41,394 nt of DNA from positions 1-41,394 of the forward strand of contig JADKCF010000019.1 of NCBI GenBank assembly GCA_016714765.1. Reading direction: 5' to 3'. The notes under the pieces were generated by a model. It searched no databases and was not told the origin of the DNA. It was given only the letters and a program-made list of their open reading frames with translations. Position 1 is the first letter of the stretch. Every line of letters begins with the position of its first letter. The translations under genes were made by a program, and so were the position numbers. This stretch comes from Saprospiraceae bacterium (GTDB lineage: Bacteria > Bacteroidota > Bacteroidia > Chitinophagales > Saprospiraceae). Positions 24,850-33,693 of the stretch are shown here, piece by piece.

Positions 24850-25611
24850 CTATCTGAAAGATACTGATATTTGCTTCAATAATCGTGCCCCATCCCAGTT
24901 TCCCGGTACGATAAGCCTCCGAAGGGTGAAAAGTGGATTGTTTTTATCTTGTTTTCCTGAAAGCTGAAAAGCACCCTTGAAATTTCTTTTTTTAAGTTCT
25001 GTGACAGCGTAATCATTGCAAAGTCCAAATGGGTACGCCAGGTATTGTACTTCTTTCCCTATGATTTCTTCGAGTTTTTTCTTTGGTTTGTCAATTTGCT
25101 TATTCCAGTCTTTTATGGGTAGTTTTCGAAGATCCTGGTGGTCCCATGTGTGGTGACCGATACAATGTCCGCGTTCTGAAAGCATTTTTATCTCTGCGCC
25201 GGTCATGTAGTTTTTTTTGCCTATTGCTACGGTCATGATAAAAAATGTACCTTTAAAACCATATTTTTCTAGTATGGGAGCTACGATGTCATAGTGTTCT
25301 TTTCTTGTATCATCAAAACTCAGCATGATCGTTTTTTCAGGTAGACTGATGCATTTGGTATAGTGTTTATAAATATCATCCGGCAAAACGGTGCTGTACC
25401 CCTCTTCTTTTAAATATTTCATTTGTTTGTCAAAAACAGCGGAAGAAATAAAATAGGCGGAAGGTTTTTTTGGATTTATCTGGACATTATGGTAGCTCAG
25501 AATGGGAATCTGAGAAGAGCTATTTTTTTCCAAAGTACCATCTGGATGGATACAGAAAATACCAATCAGTAAATTCAGATAATAGTTTCTGAAAAATTTT
25601 CCCGGTATCAT
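24850..25611 (-). CDS. Polysaccharide deacetylase (NodB-domain) protein
   Basis: A 253-residue carbohydrate esterase family 4 protein. Motifs: ILSYHNV near residue 38, motif 1 SFDDT with D100/D101, motif 2 H154-x-x-x-H158 (HTWDH), and AYPFG. These are the metal ligands and catalytic residues for removing N-acetyl groups from peptidoglycan or another glycan. A hydrophobic stretch near residues 10-20 may be a signal peptide or anchor. It is the last gene of the rlmB-TraB-lipoprotein run on the minus strand, 14 bases after the lipoprotein stop. The substrate is unknown. Confidence 0.88.
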   Translation of the reverse strand: MIPGKFFRNYYLNLLIGIFCIHPDGTLEKNSSSQIPILSYHNVQINPKKPSAYFISSAVFDKQMKYLKEEGYSTVLPDDIYKHYTKCISLPEKTIMLSFDDTRKEHYDIVAPILEKYGFKGTFFIMTVAIGKKNYMTGAEIKMLSERGHCIGHHTWDHQDLRKLPIKDWNKQIDKPKKKLEEIIGKEVQYLAYPFGLCNDYAVTELKKRNFKGAFQLSGKQDKNNPLFTLRRLIVPGNWDGARLLKQISVSFR

Positions 25612-25625
25612 ATACTCCTTTGTGC

Positions 25626-26684
25626 TTACTGATATTGAATGTATATAGGTTTTGGGTACAACCGAAGAATCTCCTTTGGTGTCATCATTCTATATGGTTT
25701 GCTGGCAATATCATTTTTATAAAACAACTTAAATCCTGTAAACTGTACCGGATATGCTGATACTGCCCGACGGTATGAATCCACTTTTTTGGCAGGAAAC
25801 CCAAACCCATCCATATTGATGACAATCTGTACTTCAGGCGTAGTTTTGATTTTATCTGTATTCGTCAGCATACCTTTAGTAAACCTGTGAACAACCAATA
25901 TCTTGGGTGGGAGATGGTGTTTTTTTACTAAGTCCGAAAGATATTCTACTGCAAAATTGACGTCTCTGGCATCCATTGTGCCGATTTTCCTTCCCGGAAT
26001 ACTCCCATCTTTCATAGACCACTCCGGATCCAGGCCCAGGTGTACGTCCGGTTCGAGCAGATACTGCTCCAGGGAAGGTACTTCTTTGCTGACAGTACTG
26101 TGGCCCACCTGCACATCTAAAAAGGTGAGGCCATCTATCTCTCTTGCAAGTTGTATGGCTTTTAAAATCTGCTTTTCGGGCATTCTTATTCTGTAGGTAG
26201 CGGCTTTGCCGGGATTCTTTTGTGCTGTGATAGCAATATAATGAATAGCCGGTATGACGGGCGCCAACGTGTCAGCATTATTCCATAACTCCACTTCCTT
26301 CTGCAATTTTTTGATAAGCTGATCTTCGGGCATAGTACCCAATATACCCATATGCCTCGAGTAAAAATTGCCATAATAGGCTACTACCCTGCGATAAGGC
26401 AATATAGCTCCGTGATTGCTAACAGGCGCTTTAGCAGGCCATCTTGCTGTGATACTGTCATGAGCCAGGGATAACATTTTTTTATGAAAATCCACTGTAT
26501 CCAGGGCTTTTTCAGGCTCGATTAGTGAATCAATTTTGTCTTTTTTATCATCTATCATGATATTCCCCGTCTTTTTAACGGAGCCTACATCTGAAGCAGG
26601 TGCTTGTTTGCATCCGATACCTATAACGAACGAAAGCAAATACAAGATGATAGTTAAGCGAAATATCGCTTTCACTGCCTTCAT
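25626..26684 (-). CDS. Lipoprotein of an uncharacterised 'AYYGN' family
   Basis: A 352-residue protein with a lipoprotein signal peptide ending in GIGC25. After a charged linker the mature domain contains VVAYYGNFYSRHMGILG, PAIHYIAITAQ, LTFLDVQVGHSTV, DVHLGLDPEWSMK and KILVVHRFTKGML. That order of strand-ending motifs with D, H and E residues suggests a TIM-barrel enzyme-like fold. From memory, similar proteins occur in Actinobacteria and are annotated only as hypothetical. Its start overlaps the TraB stop by four bases (ATGA), and the polysaccharide deacetylase follows after 14 bases, which suggests a role in cell-surface glycan handling. I cannot assign a reaction. Confidence 0.75.
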   Translation of the reverse strand: MKAVKAIFRLTIILYLLSFVIGIGCKQAPASDVGSVKKTGNIMIDDKKDKIDSLIEPEKALDTVDFHKKMLSLAHDSITARWPAKAPVSNHGAILPYRRVVAYYGNFYSRHMGILGTMPEDQLIKKLQKEVELWNNADTLAPVIPAIHYIAITAQKNPGKAATYRIRMPEKQILKAIQLAREIDGLTFLDVQVGHSTVSKEVPSLEQYLLEPDVHLGLDPEWSMKDGSIPGRKIGTMDARDVNFAVEYLSDLVKKHHLPPKILVVHRFTKGMLTNTDKIKTTPEVQIVINMDGFGFPAKKVDSYRRAVSAYPVQFTGFKLFYKNDIASKPYRMMTPKEILRLYPKPIYIQYQ

Positions 26685-27607
26685 TTGACAGGTGTCACTT
26701 TCATGCCTTCTTTCCTGAGTAAATGGATGACACCCTCCTTGCCCCCAAGATGACCTGCTCCTACCGCAAAAAAAGTTGCTTCGTTACGAGCGGCCTCTAT
26801 GATCTGTGGTATCCATTTGATGTTTCTTTGTGTAAGCAGCTTATCCTCAAAACCGGCTACCTCACTACCCTCCTCAGAGATCATGGTCGACATGGCATGT
26901 ACATCCTGAGATTTATAAATGTCTACCATCTTTTTTAGTTCGTCATTGCCTTCTACATCTGAAGCTTTGATGGCATCCACCAGCATTTTTGCTTGAGCCT
27001 CGTAAGGGATTTCGTCAAAAAGACCTATCTGAAAGTCAATGCTTTCTAGGCCTCCCGTTTCTTTCCCTGTATTGTTGGCCATTTCTAAAAACTCCATTTC
27101 ATAGGATTTCATATTACCATTTTTCAAGCCTGAAGGATCCATGTCCCCGCTTGCAAAAACTGTCAGAAACATGGGTTTCATTCTTTCGAGCATAAAAATA
27201 GGTAACCCCATTTTTTGGAAATGGTCGCCAATCATTTTATATTCATCAGAAGTGACCAGATCTTTTAAAGTTTTGTTGTCTTTCATAAAGATCTTATTCA
27301 TCATTCCCATTAGGGCTGAAATATCTGACATCTCCTTCATGTCTATCTCGAAGACTACTTTTTTGGCAGCATCAAAAGCTGCCATCGTGCCTTTGGGTAA
27401 AAAATAATCCTTGCCGTCTATGATATGAATAGTCCCGTAAAGAAACGAAGGTCTCTTCACACCCGGGCCTGTGATCTGCCACAAAAGTGATTTGTCCAGC
27501 GGTTTATATGCTAGCTCCGCATTTTTAGTAGTTTTGCAGGAAGTCAAAGACAAAACAAAAGCACTAATGATAAATAAAAAGGTACATTTAAATTTGAATA
27601 AGTTCAT
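26681..27607 (-). CDS. TraB/GumN family lipoprotein
   Basis: A 308-residue protein of the TraB/GumN (Tiki-related) family, which is predicted to be a metallopeptidase-like fold. It has a lipoprotein signal with the lipobox LTSC24. Family motifs are RPSFLYGTIHIID near residue 55 (the GTIH motif) and the C-terminal FFAVGAGHLGGKEGVIHLLRKEG. These hold the conserved His and Glu residues proposed as metal ligands in Tiki proteins. It is probably cotranscribed with rlmB upstream (36-base gap) and is translationally coupled to the next lipoprotein gene. The substrate is unknown. Confidence 0.9.
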   Translation of the reverse strand: MNLFKFKCTFLFIISAFVLSLTSCKTTKNAELAYKPLDKSLLWQITGPGVKRPSFLYGTIHIIDGKDYFLPKGTMAAFDAAKKVVFEIDMKEMSDISALMGMMNKIFMKDNKTLKDLVTSDEYKMIGDHFQKMGLPIFMLERMKPMFLTVFASGDMDPSGLKNGNMKSYEMEFLEMANNTGKETGGLESIDFQIGLFDEIPYEAQAKMLVDAIKASDVEGNDELKKMVDIYKSQDVHAMSTMISEEGSEVAGFEDKLLTQRNIKWIPQIIEAARNEATFFAVGAGHLGGKEGVIHLLRKEGMKVTPVK

Positions 27608-27643
27608 GTTGTTTTTTGATTAATATGATTGCAAACATTGATT

Positions 27644-28384
27644 TCAATTTTTGACGGCTCTTTGATGGGTGATTTCGTACAAAAGTATGCCTGCCGCCAC
27701 GGATACATTCAGCGAATCAAAATCATTGTAGGAAGGTATTCTGATGACTTCATCCACAAGTTCCAGCACTTTGTAGTGGAGCCCTTTATCTTCGGCTCCG
27801 AGAATAATGGCTGAGGCCTCCTTGAGGTCACACTGATGGGGTGCTACTGATTCATTTAGACTGGATGCTACTACTTTGATACCCATAGACTGCAGCTCAC
27901 TGACCAGCGTAAGCAAACTGTTAACTCTGCAAACCGGTAATTTGAGGATAGCTCCGGCAGATGTCTTCACAGTATCTTCGTTTATCCTTCCGGCAAAATT
28001 ACCTGAGATAATCAGACAATGTGCTCCAAAATAATATGCAGACCTGGATATAGCCCCAATATTTCTTACATCAGTAACGCCATCGAGTATGACTATAAGT
28101 GGAGTTTCATCTTTGTCAATCGCTGAAGTCAAAACTTCCTTGTAGTCAAAATATTTGATAGGTGAAATGAGTGCCACTATCCCCTGATGTGCCTTAAATC
28201 TGGATAATTCGTTCAGTTTAATTTCTGGTACTTTTGCTAGTGGGACATTATTATCCTTGCATAGGTTTCTGATCTGGATTTCAAATTCGCCTCTGATATT
28301 TGCCAGAACAAATACTTTCTCTATGTCCAAACCGGCGTCAAAAGCTTCAATCACAGCATTTTTTCCAAAAATCATGTCAGTCAT
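27644..28384 (-). CDS. rlmB: 23S rRNA (guanosine-2'-O) methyltransferase, RlmB type
   Basis: SPOUT-class (SpoU/TrmH) RNA 2'-O-methyltransferase of 246 residues. The N-terminal substrate-binding domain starts with MIFGKNAVIEAFDAG, the form typical of RlmB, which methylates G2251 of 23S rRNA. The three SpoU motifs are present: LDGVTDVRNIGAISRSA, ILGAEDKGL and IPSYNDFDSLNVSVAAG with the knot. It is the first gene of the minus-strand run that ends with the polysaccharide deacetylase. RlmB is favoured over TrmH or another paralogue because of the N-terminal domain. Confidence 0.9.
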   Translation of the reverse strand: MTDMIFGKNAVIEAFDAGLDIEKVFVLANIRGEFEIQIRNLCKDNNVPLAKVPEIKLNELSRFKAHQGIVALISPIKYFDYKEVLTSAIDKDETPLIVILDGVTDVRNIGAISRSAYYFGAHCLIISGNFAGRINEDTVKTSAGAILKLPVCRVNSLLTLVSELQSMGIKVVASSLNESVAPHQCDLKEASAIILGAEDKGLHYKVLELVDEVIRIPSYNDFDSLNVSVAAGILLYEITHQRAVKN

Positions 28385-28567
28385 AAACAGTTCAGATTAT
28401 TTAGCACAAAGATGAAAATAAATTGCAAATTAGTCGTACACAATACATATTTATCAAAAACATAACCTAATTACTAATGTTTACCTATTTTTATGCCTGG
28501 ATCTGTATTATTTTACGGATTCGAAGGATCTTGATATTTTTACTAACAAAAAATCCAACTTTTTAAA

Positions 28568-31500
28568 ATGCAAAAACTTGCCTTTTTATTTTTAACTCTA
28601 ATGTCCGGAATACTCCCGGCGCAGCAACTTGCCCAACTCGAAATAGCAAGAAAACACATTCAGCAACATGCTGTAGAATGGAATCTGAAAACCGATGATG
28701 TCAAGGACTTACTTATCAGCTCAGAAGCTGTTTCGGAAAAAGGAATCACCTATCTATATCTGAATCAGGCTTATAATGGTATACCTGTCAGAAATGCTAT
28801 GATGAGCGTTATCATCAAGGATGGGAAAGTAGTATCTGATGCACACAATTTTGTATCTGATATAGCTTCCAAAATAAACTCAAAGACAGCAGCTATAACA
28901 CCTGATGCGGCCATTCTGAAGAGTGCAAGTCATCTGAATATATCCATCAAAGGTAAGCCGGTACTACAAACAAGAACAGATCAGGGTAAGCTGACTTTTT
29001 ATTTCCCTGAGTATACAAAATCACCTATCCCGGCAGAGCAAAAATATGAATTGGTGAATGATAAGCTCATGCTTGTATGGAACCTTAATCTGGACATGAA
29101 ATCTTCCTCTGATTATTGGGATATAAATATGGACGCCAATACGGGCGAGTTTGTTTCGAAACACAACTTTACTACTTATTGTGCTCATCGTCATGGGTCT
29201 TATGCCCATCATGACAACTGCCAAATAAAAACATTTAGAAAAATCAGCGACAAGACACAAAGTATGAATGCAGTACTTGCTGGTGGCGCTGCTGCTGCAC
29301 AATATAATGTATATGCCTTACCAGCTGAGAGCCCTAATCATGGTCCCAGATCTATAGTGACTGATGCTCAATTCCCTCAGGTATCACCATATGGATGGCA
29401 CGATACCAATGGTGCTGACGGTGCAGAATACACCACCACAAGAGGTAACAATGTATATGCTTATCAGGACAAAGATGATGACGATGAGTCAGACGGAACA
29501 GATACCAATGGAGGTCCGGGACTTAATTTTGACTACAATATGGACCTCACAAAGGATCCTCGTGAAAGCGCAGATGCCTCAGTCAGCAATCTATTTTACA
29601 TGGTCAATATGATGCATGATGTGACAGCCACACTTGGCTTTACAGAGGAATTTGGAAATTTTCAGCAGAAAAATTACACAGGCAAGGGTGATGGTGGTGA
29701 TTATGTCCTGGCACAAGCTTTTGATGGTATAACCCTGCATGAAGCCAAAGAGGATTTGGATGCCAGCGGCAACCCTACAAAAATCAACAATGCTAATTTT
29801 TCAACGCCTAATGACGGTTTTAATGGTACTATGCAAATGTTTTTTTGGAACAACGCCGGAGGATCTATATCTATCGACGAACCGGAATCATTGAAGGGTT
29901 ATATAGCAGATTTTGGCACAGGACAGTTTGGAAAACCTATTCCAAATTTTAATGAGCCAGCTGTAACCGGCAAACTAGCCGTAGCAAGGGACGGTAGTAC
30001 TAATCCTACTTCATGCTGTGCCAATATCGTCAATACAAGCGAAATAAGCGGCAGAATTGCACTTATAGACAGAGGATTGTGTGATTTCAGCAAGAAAGTA
30101 TACAATGTACAGCAAGCAGGGGCTATTGCAGCTATCATCTGTAATGTGGCAGGTGTTAATGGTGGAAGCGGAGAAGAAGTTATCGACATGGCAGGAGGCC
30201 AAAACGCATCATCAGTCACCATACCAGCTATCTTTTTAAAAAAATCTGATTGTGACAAAATCCGCGTAGTCATTTCATCTGGAGTGAATGTTTTCATGAC
30301 GTTTAAAGAAAGAGAAAAACTAGGGGCTGATTATCTGGATGGTTCTCTGGACAATGGTATCATTGCGCACGAATTTGCACATGGTATATCTAATAGACTG
30401 ACGGGTGGTAGACTCAATTCATCCTGCCTGAACAATGATGAGCAGATGGGTGAGGGATGGAGTGACTTTTTCTCTCTGGTCATGACACATGAAGCAGGAG
30501 ATAAAGGCACAGATGTACGCGGTATTGGTACTTTCGCCCAAGCACAACCCACATCAGGAGGTGGCATCAGAAGATATGCCTATTCTACCGATTTAACAAA
30601 AAACCCTCAAACATTTGATGATGCAAAAGGCACTACGGGTCCCCACGCTCTCGGTGAAATATGGGCAGATGTACTTTGGGATATGTACTGGGCTTTTGTT
30701 GATCTTTATGGATATGATCCTGATTGGAAAAATAAAAATTCCGGAAACCACAGAGCTGTATTTTTAGTCATGGAAGGTATGAAAATGCAGGCTTGTAATC
30801 CCGGTTTTATTGCAGGAAGAGATGCGATATTTAAAGCTGATGAAATCCATAATAACAAAAAACATAATTGCATGTTATGGAATGTTTTCGCACGAAGAGG
30901 TCTTGGTTACTTTGCAGATGGCGGCAGCAGTGACGATCGAAATGATAATACCGAAAATTTTGAAGCTTTGCCAACCTGTATAGAAAAACTTAAAATATCC
31001 AAAACCGCCACCACTTCTATCAATGCAGGGGATGAAGTAACCGTAACCCTAAAAGCTATCAATCACATACCTTCGAGGCAGTCAAATGTCATCATCACAG
31101 ACGAATTGCCTAATGGCATGACCTACGTCGCTGGTTCCTCTACCATAACACCCGTTGTCTCCGGCAATATTATCACTTTTGAAATAGGGGACATGGATTA
31201 TGAACGCGAAATCACCATCACTTACAAAACCAAGTCAAGTAAAGATAACAAATCCGTACGAATGGAATTTGAAAATTTTGATGGAGATTTTGGATGGGAT
31301 ATCGAGAAAATTGAAGGAGTCGAAGATTGGTTACCTACAGGTGATTTGTACAGAAGTCCGGATATTTCATTCAACATCATCAATGCAGCCCTCGACTCTG
31401 ATGCTTCATTGAGGTCAATACCTTATAATGTTACTGGCAACAATCCTGCCATGAGGTTTTGGCACCGATACAATACGGAAGCAGGTAATGATGGTGGATT

Positions 31501-32185
31501 TGTAGAAATTTCTGTCAACAACGGAACTTACATTCCTGTTAAAAATGATAAATTTATCAGAAATGGGTATAATGGCCCGTTGGCATATTCTACATTGGCT
31601 ATACCCGCTCTAGAAGCCTTTTCAGGAAACTCAGGAGGTGCATGGACTGGAAATCTTAGTGGACCATGGATAGATTCATACATAGACCTTTCTGAATACA
31701 AAGGTAAATCCATTGTAGTAAGATTCCGATTTGGTACCAATGCAACCTTAGCTGCTCCAGGAGATCTCAATGGATGGTTTGTAGATGATTTTGAGATACT
31801 GGATATATACAAATATACAGCTCAGGCTTGTATTTCGGCAGATGGGGGCCAGGGCGAAAAAGCCTGTACTCAACCGGTGCAAACACTTGTCAACAGTGGA
31901 GGAACAGTAAAAGCTGATGATGTTTCGCAAGATGCTTTCACAATGCAGATAAGCCCCAATCCTGCTGATGATTATGTAGTCATAACAGCTAGCGCCCCTG
32001 TAAAAACAAGCACAAAAGTACAGATTGTAAATATGAACGGCAGCACAGTTTATCAGGATGAGATGATTTTGGACAAAGAGGTGAGTTATAAAACTTTCAA
32101 CACTTCCGGATTGGCATCTGGTATCTATGTTGTAAAAATTCAAAACGGTCTTCAGTCTTCTACCCGAAAGCTGATAATCAAGTAA
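28568..32185 (+). CDS. Secreted M36 (fungalysin-like) metallopeptidase with T9SS sorting tail
   Basis: A 1205-residue zinc protease. In order: signal peptide (residues 1-20, ending PAQQ), a fungalysin/thermolysin-type propeptide (about 25-200), the M36 catalytic region interrupted by a protease-associated domain (about 440-575, GRIALIDRGLCDFSKK), the zinc site H601-E-F-A-H605 and the third ligand E629 in MGEGWSDF, a DUF11-type domain (about 810-890, LPNGMTYVAGSSTI), a jelly-roll-like adhesion domain (about 900-1070), and a type A T9SS C-terminal domain (about 1125-1205, ISPNPADDYVVI ... GIYVVKI). It should be exported and released or anchored by the type IX system and digest extracellular protein. 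It is a single-gene transcript with its own terminator. Confidence 0.93.
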   Translation: MQKLAFLFLTLMSGILPAQQLAQLEIARKHIQQHAVEWNLKTDDVKDLLISSEAVSEKGITYLYLNQAYNGIPVRNAMMSVIIKDGKVVSDAHNFVSDIASKINSKTAAITPDAAILKSASHLNISIKGKPVLQTRTDQGKLTFYFPEYTKSPIPAEQKYELVNDKLMLVWNLNLDMKSSSDYWDINMDANTGEFVSKHNFTTYCAHRHGSYAHHDNCQIKTFRKISDKTQSMNAVLAGGAAAAQYNVYALPAESPNHGPRSIVTDAQFPQVSPYGWHDTNGADGAEYTTTRGNNVYAYQDKDDDDESDGTDTNGGPGLNFDYNMDLTKDPRESADASVSNLFYMVNMMHDVTATLGFTEEFGNFQQKNYTGKGDGGDYVLAQAFDGITLHEAKEDLDASGNPTKINNANFSTPNDGFNGTMQMFFWNNAGGSISIDEPESLKGYIADFGTGQFGKPIPNFNEPAVTGKLAVARDGSTNPTSCCANIVNTSEISGRIALIDRGLCDFSKKVYNVQQAGAIAAIICNVAGVNGGSGEEVIDMAGGQNASSVTIPAIFLKKSDCDKIRVVISSGVNVFMTFKEREKLGADYLDGSLDNGIIAHEFAHGISNRLTGGRLNSSCLNNDEQMGEGWSDFFSLVMTHEAGDKGTDVRGIGTFAQAQPTSGGGIRRYAYSTDLTKNPQTFDDAKGTTGPHALGEIWADVLWDMYWAFVDLYGYDPDWKNKNSGNHRAVFLVMEGMKMQACNPGFIAGRDAIFKADEIHNNKKHNCMLWNVFARRGLGYFADGGSSDDRNDNTENFEALPTCIEKLKISKTATTSINAGDEVTVTLKAINHIPSRQSNVIITDELPNGMTYVAGSSTITPVVSGNIITFEIGDMDYEREITITYKTKSSKDNKSVRMEFENFDGDFGWDIEKIEGVEDWLPTGDLYRSPDISFNIINAALDSDASLRSIPYNVTGNNPAMRFWHRYNTEAGNDGGFVEISVNNGTYIPVKNDKFIRNGYNGPLAYSTLAIPALEAFSGNSGGAWTGNLSGPWIDSYIDLSEYKGKSIVVRFRFGTNATLAAPGDLNGWFVDDFEILDIYKYTAQACISADGGQGEKACTQPVQTLVNSGGTVKADDVSQDAFTMQISPNPADDYVVITASAPVKTSTKVQIVNMNGSTVYQDEMILDKEVSYKTFNTSGLASGIYVVKIQNGLQSSTRKLIIK

Positions 32186-32207
32186 GATTGAAATAAATAT
32201 AAACCGA

Positions 32208-32240
32208 AAGGGATGCCACAACCGTGTGCATCCCTTTTTT
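32208..32240 (+). terminator. Strong terminator after the M36 protease
   Basis: AAGGGATGC (32208-32216) pairs perfectly with GCATCCCTT (32228-32236), with a further short pairing ACA/TGT around an ACCG loop, and runs into TTTTATTT. It lies 22 bases past the protease stop. Confidence 0.88.
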
Positions 32241-32279
32241 ATTTATCCATTTAGTAATGTTGTAGTGATTTATTTTTAT

Positions 32280-32295
32280 TGTAACACAAGTTACA
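32280..32295. promoter_or_regulatory. Crp/Fnr-like operator upstream of the sulfide:quinone oxidoreductase
   Basis: TGTAACACAAGTTACA is a perfect dyad of two six-base arms around four bases. Written as TGTAA-N6-TTACA it has the spacing of Crp/Fnr-family sites (TGTGA-N6-TCACA). Its centre (32287.5) lies about 41 bases before the start site predicted from the -7 element at 32317-32324, the usual place for a class II activator. The regulator's identity is inference. Confidence 0.65.
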
Positions 32296-32316
32296 GAATG
32301 AAATCTTGTCAAGTAT

Positions 32317-32324
32317 TATGTTTG
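32317..32324 (+). promoter_or_regulatory. TAnnTTTG -7 element of the sulfide:quinone oxidoreductase gene
   Basis: TATGTTTG matches the Bacteroidota -7 consensus and lies 27 bases before the start codon. There is no TTG at the expected -33 position; the perfect dyad just upstream may replace it as an activator site. Confidence 0.6.
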
Positions 32325-32351
32325 TGAGATAATCATTAAAATCACTTGGCA

Positions 32352-33614
32352 ATGCATAACAAAAAAACAAAATTAGTCATCATAGGTGGTGGAACTGGAG
32401 GTATCATGCTTTCTACCAGACTATTAAAAACTAAAGCACCTGTTGAAATAACTCTAATCGAACCCGCAGATAAACATTGGTATCACCCAGCTTGGACTTT
32501 AGTAGGTGCCGGTGCTTATGATATAAAAAAGACATCAAAACCTATGTCTGAAATGATTCCTGCTAAAGTGAATTGGGTAAAAGATTATGCAACAGGATTC
32601 AGACCGGAGGAAAATATTGTGACCACTGCCAATACTGGAGATATCTCTTATGATTTTTTAGTAGTATCACCAGGTTTAGTGATGGATACATCCTTGATTG
32701 AAGGTCTTACTGAGGCATTGGACAAAGGTGTAGTATGCAGTAATTATACAAATCCCGAACACACATGGGATGTAATTAGAAATTTTAAGGGGGGAAATGC
32801 TGTTTTTACACAACCTACTACACCTATAAAATGTGGGGGTGCTCCTCAAAAAATTGCCTACCTCGCTGCAGACTACTTCCGTATGCACAATATGAGTGAT
32901 AGAACAAAAGTCACATTTGCCACACCTGGAACAGTTATTTTTGGAGTAAAAGTTATTGCTGACAGTCTTATGAAGGTGATAGAGAGATATAATATTGATT
33001 TTAAGCCTTTTTACGCCCCTATTAAGATAGATGGCCCAAACAGAAAAATAACATTTAAACACATAGGTTCAAAGGATAATCTGTGCGTTGTAAATCAGGA
33101 TGGATCAGCTGATACTTCAGCTGCTCCCGACGAAATAGTGATGGATTATGATATGCTGCATCTTGCTCCTCCTCAGACTGCTCCAAAATTTGTAAAAGAG
33201 TCCTCACTGGTCAATGCTGCCGGATGGCTGGATGTAAATATCAATACCTTGCAGCACGTGCGATACCCCAATATTTTTGGAATGGGTGATGTGGCTGCAC
33301 TCCCTACTGCAAAAACAGGGGCAGCAATCAGAAAACAGGTGCCAGTAGTGATGGCTAATATCCTGCACATGATCAAAGACAAGCACTTGGGCAAAAAAAT
33401 ATATGAAGGATATTCATCCTGCCCTTTGGTGACCGGATACGGAAAGATGATACTGGCAGAGTTTAATTACAAAAATGAATTTACCCCTGATCCAAAATTG
33501 AAGCAAATGCTTATTTTTGACAGCACTAAAGAAGACTGGCGCCTTTGGATGCTTAAAAAATATGGATTGCCTTATCTTTATTGGAACAAAATGATGAAAG
33601 GCGTCGAAGTTTAA
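32352..33614 (+). CDS. sqr: Sulfide:quinone oxidoreductase (type II-like)
   Basis: FAD protein that oxidises sulfide and passes electrons to quinone at the membrane. The frame opens with a TTG two codons earlier; ATG 32352 is preferred and gives 420 residues. The FAD-binding motif VIIGGGTGGIMLSTRLL is at residues 9-25. The two redox cysteines of the type II (mitochondrial SQOR-like) enzymes are present: C161 in TPIKCGGAPQKIAYL and C357 in YSSCPLVTGYGKMILAEF. The second FAD segment, FGMGDVAALPTAKTGAAIRKQ, is also intact. Sulfide detoxification or use as an electron donor are both possible. It stands alone as a transcript and converges on the GMC oxidoreductase. Confidence 0.92.
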   Translation: MHNKKTKLVIIGGGTGGIMLSTRLLKTKAPVEITLIEPADKHWYHPAWTLVGAGAYDIKKTSKPMSEMIPAKVNWVKDYATGFRPEENIVTTANTGDISYDFLVVSPGLVMDTSLIEGLTEALDKGVVCSNYTNPEHTWDVIRNFKGGNAVFTQPTTPIKCGGAPQKIAYLAADYFRMHNMSDRTKVTFATPGTVIFGVKVIADSLMKVIERYNIDFKPFYAPIKIDGPNRKITFKHIGSKDNLCVVNQDGSADTSAAPDEIVMDYDMLHLAPPQTAPKFVKESSLVNAAGWLDVNINTLQHVRYPNIFGMGDVAALPTAKTGAAIRKQVPVVMANILHMIKDKHLGKKIYEGYSSCPLVTGYGKMILAEFNYKNEFTPDPKLKQMLIFDSTKEDWRLWMLKKYGLPYLYWNKMMKGVEV

Positions 33615-33693
33615 TTATGTTTTTTTCCTGATGAAAGCTGGAATATTTTTTTGATGATAATGAAGATATTCAATTGACATTACTAAAATAAAA

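Noticed and set aside
31748..32221. 157-residue open frame antisense to the end of the M36 protease
   Set aside because: It lies opposite the T9SS tail and its terminator; composition is Cys/Ile/Ser-rich with no recognisable domain.
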